From assembly GCA_022712815.1 (NCBI GenBank), contig JAFLJW010000019.1, positions 1 to 6,559 of the forward strand: a stretch of 6,559 bases of DNA, written 5' to 3'. The stretch comes from Pseudodesulfovibrio sp. (GTDB taxonomy: Bacteria > Desulfobacterota > Desulfovibrionia > Desulfovibrionales > Desulfovibrionaceae). The notes under the pieces were generated by a model. The model saw only the letters and a program-made list of their open reading frames with translations, searched no databases and was not told where the DNA came from. Below are positions 1 to 6,088 of the stretch, piece after piece; position 1 is the stretch's first letter; every line of letters begins with the position of its first letter. A program made the position numbers and the translations under genes.

Positions 1-347
1 ATATCGCCGTATTCGACCAGCGTTTCGAGTTTCTCCTGGCCAAAAGTTCGCACGATGAGACCGTCCGCGTATCGGGAAAGAACCCGTGCGGTATCCTTGA
101 GCGGCTCGCTACGTCCCAACTGGGAATCCCGTGAGGCGATAAAAACAGGGTTACCGCCGAGCTGTCGGACACCCACCTCAAAGGACACGCGGGTCCGGGT
201 GGACGCTTTCTCGAAAATAAGCAGCAGCGTCTTGCCAGCCAGAAGATCGGTCCGGACTTTGTTGTCCTTCATTTCCCTGGCCCGCAACAAAACCTGCTTG
301 GCCTCATCCTTGGGGATGTCCAGAATAGTCAAAAAATGCTTGGGCAT
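1..347 (-). CDS. argF: Ornithine carbamoyltransferase, N-terminal part (truncated by window edge)
   Basis: This enzyme condenses ornithine and carbamoyl phosphate to citrulline in cytoplasmic arginine biosynthesis. The 115 visible residues are the carbamoyl-phosphate-binding half. The phosphate-binding STRTR signature lies at residues 49-53 and is followed by VSFE. A QLGRSEPLKDTA stretch (about 76-87) matches the family's second conserved block, and the IVRTF strand is at about 98-102. The family is usually about 300-310 residues, so roughly two thirds lies beyond position 1. The ATG at 347 is supported by a GGAG ribosome binding site (bases 361-358) with 10-base spacing, and the protein begins exactly where family members do. 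It is separated from the upstream sensor gene by 142 AT-rich bases, so it may have its own promoter or leader control. Aspartate carbamoyltransferase shares STRTR, but the LTILDIPKDE start and the FEKASTRTR context favour ArgF over PyrB. Confidence 0.93.
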   Translation of the reverse strand, partial: MPKHFLTILDIPKDEAKQVLLRAREMKDNKVRTDLLAGKTLLLIFEKASTRTRVSFEVGVRQLGGNPVFIASRDSQLGRSEPLKDTARVLSRYADGLIVRTFGQEKLETLVEYGD

Positions 348-355
348 CGTACATT

Positions 356-446
356 TACTCCATCATCGATTAGCAATTACTTGCGAAAGAGAAGGAGTCT
401 GGACCATATTAATATGAATGTAAAGAAATTTGGAGTAGGCCCAGAC
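356..446 (-). promoter_or_regulatory. argF leader with interleaved inverted repeats
   Basis: The non-coding leader before argF holds two base-pairing options on the minus-strand RNA. First, bases 446-438 can pair with 405-397 (nine pairs including one G-U). Second, bases 437-431 (UACUCCA) are perfectly complementary to 362-356 (UGGAGUA), which contains the argF ribosome binding site. The order A-B-A'-B' is that of a pseudoknot, or of two alternative structures. The first stem is followed by a pyrimidine-rich stretch rather than a clean T-run, so it is not a convincing terminator. I saw no strong -35/-10 pair in the leader. The pairings are visible in the sequence; a regulatory role is inference. 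Confidence 0.35.
405..416. promoter_or_regulatory. 12-bp perfect palindrome, possible operator
   Basis: CATATTAATATG is a perfect palindrome located 58-69 bases upstream of the argF start codon, in the loop of the leader stem. AT-rich palindromes of this kind upstream of arginine genes can be ArgR operators, but the match to the E. coli ARG box (TGAATNNNNATTCA-like) is only partial. It may equally contribute to a promoter -10 region or be chance in AT-rich DNA. Confidence 0.3.
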
Positions 447-489
447 ATTGAAAATCATCCCCAAAAGCAACTACAACCACACATACTTA

Positions 490-2064
490 TTAATGATTTT
501 GCAGCCATTCATAAAACTGACTCAGACTCAACTGACGGCTGGCCGGGCCGCTGCGCACGTAGAATTCCTCGTTTTGCCCATTTTTCAAGATGGCGGGAAC
601 AGCCGCTGGCGTGCAATAGGCGCGGAGAACACGCTTGCCCTGCACCTCAATGATGGTCGTATTGATATAGCGGGAAAATTCGGTGCCGATCTGCTGGTTG
701 ACCAGATTATTGAAATGCAAGAGAGCTTTATCGTCGTTACCGAGCCCGTCCTCTTCAAATCCGGCGACCACCCCGTTGTCGGCCACGCCCACAAGCAAAG
801 TCCCGCCTTCGGAATTCATGAACCCGGCCACTGTCTTCATGTTCGCGTGTTCGATTTCCTTGCCGTTCTTGCCTGCCTTCAAATTAAACCTGAGCGTCTG
901 CTTGAATTCCAGCCTGCCGCTCTCTCCTTCCGCAATGAGTTTCAGCACGTCCTCGGCAGTCCGGGCCGCCTGCTTCCACATCCCCATGGCTTCAATCCGG
1001 GCGCGGTTTCTATGCAACAGGAGTAATGCACATACTGCCATGAACAACAAGAAACCGCCGAACACCTGAATAAAAGTATCGCTCGTCAAGGTTGAAACTA
1101 TGTTCTTGAACGGCAGGGCCACGCCAAGGGACATGGTATCGCCAAAGACCGACAGCGGCAGGACATACGCCCACCAGACTTCACCGTTTACAGTATAGGA
1201 AAAAGGAGCCTTGCGTTTGCCGGAGTTAGCCGTCAACTGCGCCGAGGCCCTGGCTATGACTGGGTCGGCCACCTCGTCCGCGGGAAGAGCTTTACTCGCA
1301 CGGTCGCCCAGCACCTTGTCGTCCCTGCTGTCATGAATAGGCAGCACCTTTCCGGTTTCCCAAAAGATGAAGACCTTTTCCGCCCCGCCTTTTTCCGCAC
1401 CACCCAACTGGTTGACCACCGCATCAATGGGAAAGACATACGACACCATAAGTCCCACGCCCTTGCTGGTCTGGACAAGGGAAGATGCGGTAACCCAGGA
1501 TTCACCGGCATGATGAAAACGATATGAACTGCGCCAGTTGATCTGACCGGGCATGAGATGCCTGAATTCTTCGGACAGAGCTTTATCCACCGATTGCCGG
1601 TCAAAGTTGGTTTTATGACCGACATCCACATGTGACCCGTCAGTTTTCCACAAGGTCCAGACCACGGACTTGTCGTTGTCCTGTCCGGGTACAGTCTCAG
1701 CCAGGCCATCGGGCTTGCGCGTGAGCATGTAGACCAGTCCCTGCCCATCGGCAACCATCACCGAGGTCAGGGCTTTATGACGATCAAATATCTTCCTGAA
1801 CTCGGTACGCAGATCCGCTGGCTTGAGGCTTTCAACGACTTCCGAACCAATTTCGCCATTGGCATTGCTGACGGCATTGACCAACACGGTCACCGCGCCG
1901 GATAACCCCCTGGCCGAACTTTCCACCGCAAATACTGCGGCGTCACGACGAACGTCACGTACTCCCCAAAAAGCAAAAACACCGATAGCCACAACCACGA
2001 AAATCACTCCGAAAAAAAGTATCCGGTACAGGTCCTTGCCCTTGATGACTTTTCGTGCTGGCAT
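490..2064 (-). CDS. Membrane sensor protein with extracytoplasmic Cache-like region and cytoplasmic AlbA_2/Schlafen-type domain
   Basis: The 524-residue protein has a short basic N-terminus and a first membrane helix at about 13-34. A roughly 295-residue extracytoplasmic region (about 35-328) reads like a double-Cache-type ligand sensor, although I cannot assign the fold with certainty. A second membrane helix lies at about 331-350. A short linker containing KQAARTAEDVLKLI leads to a C-terminal AlbA_2/Schlafen (AAA_4-type) domain at about 377-506. Its marks are ESGRLEFKQ (381-389), FMNSEGGTLLVGVADNG (415-431) and the closing FYVRSG (501-506). Acidic residues E381, E386 and D429 are spaced much like the catalytic triad of Schlafen RNases. 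No histidine-kinase, HAMP, GGDEF or methyl-accepting module is present, so output must go through the AlbA_2 domain, either by nucleic-acid binding or cleavage or by protein contact. The ATG lies 2 bases after the ybeY stop with a GGGAGAG ribosome binding site. Translation ends in two tandem TAA codons. The substrate and signal are unknown. Confidence 0.85.
   Translation of the reverse strand: MPARKVIKGKDLYRILFFGVIFVVVAIGVFAFWGVRDVRRDAAVFAVESSARGLSGAVTVLVNAVSNANGEIGSEVVESLKPADLRTEFRKIFDRHKALTSVMVADGQGLVYMLTRKPDGLAETVPGQDNDKSVVWTLWKTDGSHVDVGHKTNFDRQSVDKALSEEFRHLMPGQINWRSSYRFHHAGESWVTASSLVQTSKGVGLMVSYVFPIDAVVNQLGGAEKGGAEKVFIFWETGKVLPIHDSRDDKVLGDRASKALPADEVADPVIARASAQLTANSGKRKAPFSYTVNGEVWWAYVLPLSVFGDTMSLGVALPFKNIVSTLTSDTFIQVFGGFLLFMAVCALLLLHRNRARIEAMGMWKQAARTAEDVLKLIAEGESGRLEFKQTLRFNLKAGKNGKEIEHANMKTVAGFMNSEGGTLLVGVADNGVVAGFEEDGLGNDDKALLHFNNLVNQQIGTEFSRYINTTIIEVQGKRVLRAYCTPAAVPAILKNGQNEEFYVRSGPASRQLSLSQFYEWLQNH
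1375..1404 (-). repeat. In-frame tandem duplication encoding GGAEK-GGAEK
   Basis: Two consecutive, slightly diverged 15-base units encode residues 221-230 of the membrane sensor, giving GGAEKGGAEK. The repeat sits between the FPIDAVVNQL helix and the VFIFWETGKV strand of the extracytoplasmic region, probably in a surface loop or inter-subdomain linker. The copies differ at synonymous third positions (for example GAA AAA versus GAA AAG), so the duplication is not brand new. Confidence 0.7.
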
Positions 2065-2066
2065 AT

Positions 2067-2570
2067 CTACTCTCTCCCTCTTGCGTCAGCATATTCAAGC
2101 AACACACGATCCACCGCCGCATCAGTCAAATCATACATTACATCGCTATGATCGTAACCAGCCAGATGCAATATACCATGGGCCAGAAGCCGGGCCAGAT
2201 GGGCCACTGGTGGTTGGCCGTACAGACCAGCCTCACGGGACAAGGCGTCAACGGAAAGAGCCAGTTCTCCAATAAAAACAAATGAATCCTGCTCCAAGTC
2301 GCCTTCATCGCCGACAATGATATCAGAATCGCCTGACTCGGATTCGCCACGAGCAGGAAAGCTTAGAATATTGGTTGGACCGCTGCACCCCATGTACTTT
2401 TCATTGAGCCGGGTGATTTCACGATCATCGACCAGCTTGATGGAAAAGGAATCGCCAGACAACTCCAGAGAGTCCAGAATGAGGAGCACCAACTCAATCA
2501 GCTCGTGCCGGGACAAGGGAAAATTAGGATCGAGCCGGGTTTCACGTATGACCTTGATCTGACTGGACAT
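2067..2570 (-). CDS. ybeY: Endoribonuclease YbeY (rRNA maturation factor)
   Basis: YbeY is a single-strand-specific, zinc-dependent endoribonuclease used in 16S rRNA 3'-end maturation and ribosome quality control in the cytoplasm. The diagnostic metal site HGILHLAGYDH is at residues 131-141, with ligands H131, H135 and H141. The upstream family block NEKYMGCSGPTNILSFP (56-72) and the core strand FIGELALSVDAL (99-110) are also present. At 167 residues the protein is near or slightly above the usual 150-165. Between these blocks it carries an acidic, serine-rich stretch (about 75-97, ESESGDSD then GDEGDLEQD) that looks longer than in E. coli YbeY. The ATG at 2570 lies 3 bases downstream of the phoH stop, the classic phoH-ybeY coupling. 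The stop TAG is 2 bases before the next gene. Confidence 0.95.
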   Translation of the reverse strand: MSSQIKVIRETRLDPNFPLSRHELIELVLLILDSLELSGDSFSIKLVDDREITRLNEKYMGCSGPTNILSFPARGESESGDSDIIVGDEGDLEQDSFVFIGELALSVDALSREAGLYGQPPVAHLARLLAHGILHLAGYDHSDVMYDLTDAAVDRVLLEYADARGRE

Positions 2571-2573
2571 ACC

Positions 2574-3563
2574 CTACTCTCTGCCAGCCTCATGCCTGTC
2601 GTAGGCCTTGACAATACGGCCCACTAGCGGATGACGGACAACATCGCGATCATCAAAGAGAATGACCTTGACGCCTTTGACCCCCTTGAGAATGGTCCGG
2701 GCATGTAGAAGCCCTGAATTGGAATGGACAGGCAGGTCAATCTGCGTGACATCGCCGGTAATCACGGCCTTTGAACCAAAACCAAGCCGCGTCAGGAACA
2801 TTTTCATCTGCTCCGGTGTCGTGTTCTGAGCCTCGTCCAGAATAATGAATGCATCGTTCAAGGTGCGTCCGCGCATGAAGGCCAGCGGCGCAATCTCGAT
2901 GACACCCGTATCCTGATAGTCCTGCACCTTGGCAAAATCCAGCATGTCATGCAGAGCGTCATACAACGGCCTGAGATACGGATTAATCTTTTCCGCCAGA
3001 TCTCCGGGCAGGAAACCGAGCTTCTCACCGGCCTCCACTGCCGGGCGGGTGAGCACGATACGCTTGACCTCGCGTCTGGCAAGTGCGCCCACAGCCATGG
3101 CAACGGCCAGGTAAGTCTTGCCGGTTCCGGCGGGACCGATACCGAAAGTCATGTCGCTTTCACGGATGGCGTCCAAATACTCGCGCTGGTTGAGTGACTT
3201 GGGAGAAATGGTCCGCTTGCCGGAGGTGGCGTACACATCGCCCTTGAAGATCTCGCTCACATCGGCAGACGGCTGACGTTCCAAAATTCGGCAGGCATAA
3301 TCCACATCCTGCGGATAGATATTCTTGCCCTTCTTGAGCATCCCATAGAGCTGCGAAAGCACCTGCGCGGCGAGTTTAGCCTTGCCGTCCTCTTCATCCG
3401 GCGCATGGATGGTCACGGTGCTGCCCCGGCTCTCGATGGACACGTCTATGCGCTCACCCAAAAGCTTTAAGTGCTGATTCTGTGGTCCAAAAAGCTGGCT
3501 CGCCAATTGGCCATCGTCAAATTCCAGTTTGGTTGCAGACAGTTTCATTTCCTCCAAAATCAT
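2574..3563 (-). CDS. ybeZ: PhoH-family ATPase (YbeZ-type)
   Basis: This is a cytoplasmic P-loop ATPase of the PhoH/YbeZ family, known to associate with YbeY and thought to act in RNA metabolism or ribosome maturation. An N-terminal region (about 10-75) resembles the small KH-like fold of the family (LKLLGERIDVSIESRGSTV). The ATPase core holds Walker A GPAGTGKT (143-150), the LTRPAVEAGEKLGFLPGD block (171-188), Walker B AFIILDEAQN (238-247) and the ITGDVTQIDLP sensor motif (268-278). Its 329 residues are normal for the family. The start is uncertain. The ATG at 3563 overlaps the permease stop as ATGA, with GAGAGG only 3 bases away. A second in-frame ATG at 3548 (residue 6) follows GGAGG by only 2 bases. 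Both spacings are short, and the first gives translational coupling. The order ABC permease-phoH-ybeY is seen here directly; cotranscription is inferred. Confidence 0.94.
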   Translation of the reverse strand: MILEEMKLSATKLEFDDGQLASQLFGPQNQHLKLLGERIDVSIESRGSTVTIHAPDEEDGKAKLAAQVLSQLYGMLKKGKNIYPQDVDYACRILERQPSADVSEIFKGDVYATSGKRTISPKSLNQREYLDAIRESDMTFGIGPAGTGKTYLAVAMAVGALARREVKRIVLTRPAVEAGEKLGFLPGDLAEKINPYLRPLYDALHDMLDFAKVQDYQDTGVIEIAPLAFMRGRTLNDAFIILDEAQNTTPEQMKMFLTRLGFGSKAVITGDVTQIDLPVHSNSGLLHARTILKGVKGVKVILFDDRDVVRHPLVGRIVKAYDRHEAGRE

Positions 3564-4318
3564 TTACCTCTCAAGAACATCCATTTACACGCCTGCCTTT
3601 CCATCAGGTTGGCGATTTCGTACAGGGCGGCACCCATCATGCTCATACCGAGTATGCCGGTGAACATGCCCAGGTAGTCCATGGCACCCCACGCGTCCAT
3701 GATCATATATCCCAGCCCCCGTGAGGTGGCAAAGGATTCGACAAAGAATAAGACTGCAACGGACACGCCGGTGCCGAGCCTGAGCGCGGTGAAGCCATGG
3801 GGCAACGCCGCCGGAATCAGCACCTCCCGGAGAACATCCCACTGGGAACCGCCAAGGGAACGGACCGAATCATAGTATTTCGGATTGATGGCGCGTACCC
3901 CGTCGCGTGTCGTGACCAATATCTGATAGCCGAGAATCAAGGCTATCATGGCGATTTTGGCTGCATCTCCCAGACCGAGCAGCAACAGGAAAATCGGCAG
4001 CAGCACGATCTTTGGAATCGGATAAGTCAAAAAGATGAATGGAGCCAGTAGGTTGTCAATGCGCTTCACACTGCCCATGATCAATCCCAAAGGAAATGCA
4101 ATACCCCAGGCTATGGCCATGGCCGTAATCGCACGGTATGCGCTGACGCCAAAATGTTCCCAGAAAATCTGTGTTCCCATGGCGGATATGAACGCCCCGA
4201 CCGCAGCCTTCGGATGTGGCAGGATAATCCCGCCAAGGCCGGTGGCAGACAGCTCCCAAAGCAGGCCAAGGGTCAGGATCACCAGTCCGTAGCGAAGAAC
4301 AGGCTTCAGGTTTACCAT
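3560..4318 (-). CDS. ABC transporter permease, nitrate/sulfonate/taurine (SsuC/TauC) class
   Basis: This inner-membrane subunit forms the translocation channel of the importer encoded with the two upstream genes. The 252 residues contain about six hydrophobic helices, starting at about 10-27. The cytoplasmic EAA loop that docks on the ATPase is clear: DSVRSLGGSQWDVL followed by REVLIPAALP (150-173), matching the EAA-G-I-LP pattern. The start was placed at the ATG at 4318 because GGAGG lies 4 bases upstream and the family usually begins shortly before the first helix. A longer frame back to 4363 would add 15 poorly conserved residues inside the ATPase gene. The start overlaps the ATPase stop by 7 bases and the stop overlaps phoH as ATGA. 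The length is typical of the class. The substrate cannot be told from the permease. Confidence 0.92.
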   Translation of the reverse strand: MVNLKPVLRYGLVILTLGLLWELSATGLGGIILPHPKAAVGAFISAMGTQIFWEHFGVSAYRAITAMAIAWGIAFPLGLIMGSVKRIDNLLAPFIFLTYPIPKIVLLPIFLLLLGLGDAAKIAMIALILGYQILVTTRDGVRAINPKYYDSVRSLGGSQWDVLREVLIPAALPHGFTALRLGTGVSVAVLFFVESFATSRGLGYMIMDAWGAMDYLGMFTGILGMSMMGAALYEIANLMERQACKWMFLRGK

Positions 4319-5046
4319 AAATCCTCCACGGTATGCCTGAGTTCCTTCAGGAGCTTGAAGCATCCCTCGGTATCCCGAATAGACTCATCGCCAAAACCAG
4401 GATTGTCGAAAACTGCCACCGGACGTGCCGGACGGCTCGACATGACCATTATCCTCTTGCCGAGCACCACTGCCTCATCCAGACTGTGCGTCACCAGCAC
4501 GAACGGCACCTTTCGCTTCTTCCAGACATCGAGAAGCGTCCGTTGCAACCGCTCACGAGTCAGTGCGTCAAGCGATGAAAAGGGTTCATCGAGAAGCATC
4601 AATCGCGGCCTGCTGACAAAGGCGCGGGCAATGGCAACGCGTTGCTGCTCGCCACCGCTCAGATTGGCGGGAAACTCTGCATCACGCCCGGCAATGCCGA
4701 GTTCGACAAGCTGCTCACGCGCACGCTCTGTCCGCTCCTTTGCACCAACGCCCTGAATCTTGAGTCCCAAAGCCACGTTCTCGATGACGGTTCGCCACGG
4801 CAAAAGTCCGTAATCCTGCAAAATAATGGAAATATCAAATGAAGTCCTGTCAATACGCCGACCACCCAAAAACGCCGCACCAGAATCGGCCTGAGCCAAA
4901 CCACTGAGAAGATAGAGAAGCGTGGTCTTGCCGCAACCGGACGGGCCGACAATAGCCAGCGTTTCATCGGCTCCGAGAGAAAAGGAGACATTGTCGAGCA
5001 CGGCTTCTCCGCCGTACGATTTACTGAGATTCTCGGCAGTCAGCAT
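4312..5046 (-). CDS. ABC transporter ATP-binding protein, SsuB/TauB class
   Basis: This cytoplasmic ATPase powers the importer. All nucleotide-site motifs are intact in its 244 residues: Walker A GPSGCGKT (34-41), Q-loop Gln at 77 in ILQDYGLLPW, signature LSGGEQQRVAIARA (129-142), Walker B LMLLDEP (149-155), D-loop SSLD (157-160) and the switch histidine H187 in VTHSLDEA. The LLPW segment after the Q-loop and the HSLDEAVVLGKRIMVMSSRP tail are typical of nitrate/sulfonate/taurine transporters. The ATG at 5046 follows the binding-protein stop by 3 bases, and the 3' end overlaps the permease start by 7 bases, so the three subunits are translationally coupled. There is no C-terminal regulatory domain. 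Confidence 0.95.
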   Translation of the reverse strand: MLTAENLSKSYGGEAVLDNVSFSLGADETLAIVGPSGCGKTTLLYLLSGLAQADSGAAFLGGRRIDRTSFDISIILQDYGLLPWRTVIENVALGLKIQGVGAKERTERAREQLVELGIAGRDAEFPANLSGGEQQRVAIARAFVSRPRLMLLDEPFSSLDALTRERLQRTLLDVWKKRKVPFVLVTHSLDEAVVLGKRIMVMSSRPARPVAVFDNPGFGDESIRDTEGCFKLLKELRHTVEDLW

Positions 5047-5049
5047 TGG

Positions 5050-5979
5050 CTATGGAATGAGCGGGGACAGAACCAGTTCATGTGGTATATTTTCCTTAAG
5101 GAGCCCTTTTTTGATCATCCACTGTTCGACCATCTCCAACTCCGCGTCCGAGGGCAGAGAGGGCATGGGATATGGATAGATGGGAAATTTCTCCATCAGC
5201 GGCTTGGGAATCCGACACGTCTCGGCCATGAGTTGACGATATTTTTCCGGCGTCTCACTCAATCTCTTCACGGCTTCCTTGTAGGCGAGGATGAACCGGA
5301 TATAAGCATCGGCTCCATCCCTGAAATATTTACGATGCAGACAAAGCACAGTCAGCGGCAGATCAAGACCATCCGCAGTGGCAAGCACTCCTCCGCCCTT
5401 GAGTTTGGCCAGCGACAACAATGGCTCAGGCAAAAGAGCCGCATCTATCTGATCGGTCATGAGCATCTGGAGACGGATGGGCATTCTCTTGATCTCTATC
5501 TGCTGAAAATGTCCAGAATTCACACCTAGCTGGTCTTCCATCTTGTCGGCCAAAAAATCCATGACCGTGGATTTTGACAGACCGAGGCTGCGGCCTTTCA
5601 TGTCGTCCAGGTTACGATCCTTGCTGGCCGGAGAAAGAGCGATTCCGAACATGGGGAAACCGGGTACAGTGCGCCATGAAGTGAGCGCAATATACATGGG
5701 TACACCCTTGTTGATAAGCATGTAGGTGGCGATAAGGTCACCGAAATATCCATCAAGCTGACCAGCCTGCATGGCCGTATCACGCTCCAGAGCCGAGGCG
5801 AACCTGACCAGCTCGACATCAAGCCCCTGTCCCTTGAACAATCCGTCATGCACAGCCACCTGAAGCGGCAATGTATCAAGCACCGGCAATATGCCGAACC
5901 GCATCATAGCGTTCTCCGCGTAAGCGGTATTGACGCTGATCAGCAGAGCCAGGGTGATAACAAACAGATATTTTTTCAT
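5050..5979 (-). CDS. ABC transporter periplasmic substrate-binding protein (NMT1/SsuA/TauA-like)
   Basis: This is the exported solute receptor of the importer. A Sec signal peptide covers residues 1-21 (MKKY basic start, hydrophobic LFVITLALLISV, AYA before the predicted cut at EN). There is no lipobox cysteine, so a soluble periplasmic protein is expected. The mature part has the two-lobe NMT1-like pattern: FGILPVLDTLPLQVAVHDGLF (28-48), AGQLDGYFGDLIA (72-84) and the second-lobe segment RSLGLSKSTVMDFLADKM (130-147), with QIDAALLPEPL at 177-187. At 309 residues it is typical in length. The ATG at 5979 is preceded by GGGAG (5991-5987) with 7-base spacing. It is the first gene of the six-gene run and lies just downstream of a terminator for the preceding gene, so transcription probably starts in 5980-6036. 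The ligand is unknown; nitrate, alkylsulfonates, taurine and pyrimidine thiamine precursors are all used in this superfamily. Confidence 0.9.
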   Translation of the reverse strand: MKKYLFVITLALLISVNTAYAENAMMRFGILPVLDTLPLQVAVHDGLFKGQGLDVELVRFASALERDTAMQAGQLDGYFGDLIATYMLINKGVPMYIALTSWRTVPGFPMFGIALSPASKDRNLDDMKGRSLGLSKSTVMDFLADKMEDQLGVNSGHFQQIEIKRMPIRLQMLMTDQIDAALLPEPLLSLAKLKGGGVLATADGLDLPLTVLCLHRKYFRDGADAYIRFILAYKEAVKRLSETPEKYRQLMAETCRIPKPLMEKFPIYPYPMPSLPSDAELEMVEQWMIKKGLLKENIPHELVLSPLIP

Positions 5980-6026
5980 GCAATTTCTCCCATATTTCGG
6001 TGGCGATTATGTATCACGGAGGCGGG

Positions 6027-6059
6027 AGAAAGAAAAGGCGGACAGATTAAAAATCCGCC
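6027..6059 (-). terminator. Rho-independent terminator after the 6089-6559 gene
   Basis: On the minus strand GGCGGA (6059-6054) and TCCGCC (6042-6037) form a perfect 6-bp GC-rich stem with an 11-base AT-rich loop. It is followed at once by TTTTCTTTCT (6036-6027). It begins about 30 bases after the stop codon of the upstream gene and lies before the binding-protein gene, so it should separate the two transcription units. Confidence 0.7.
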
Positions 6060-6088
6060 CACCGTATCGCTCAATTCATATTGAAAAT

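Noticed and set aside
397..446. Stem-loop as intrinsic terminator of the sensor gene
   Set aside because: The loop is 32 bases and the following stretch is mixed pyrimidine without a T-run, so it was listed as a possible leader structure instead.
448..1026. Plus-strand open frame of 192 codons
   Set aside because: It is antisense to the well-supported AlbA_2 domain of the sensor gene, whose motifs are in the minus frame.
3560..5979. Assignment of the importer as ThiXYZ, SsuABC or TauABC specifically
   Set aside because: Motifs place it only in the broad class. No riboswitch, biosynthetic neighbour or ligand-specific residues were recognised.
6006..6034. Possible promoter for the binding-protein operon (-10 CATAAT at 6011-6006, -35 TTCTTT at 6034-6029)
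   Set aside because: The -35 is poor and lies inside the terminator T-run. A promoter is expected in 5980-6036, but I cannot place it with confidence.
5998..6064. Larger imperfect inverted repeat (5998-6005 with 6056-6064) sharing bases with the terminator stem, suggestive of an antiterminator
   Set aside because: On the minus strand its second arm is transcribed after the terminator and its T-run, so it cannot prevent termination in the usual way; it also needs a bulge.
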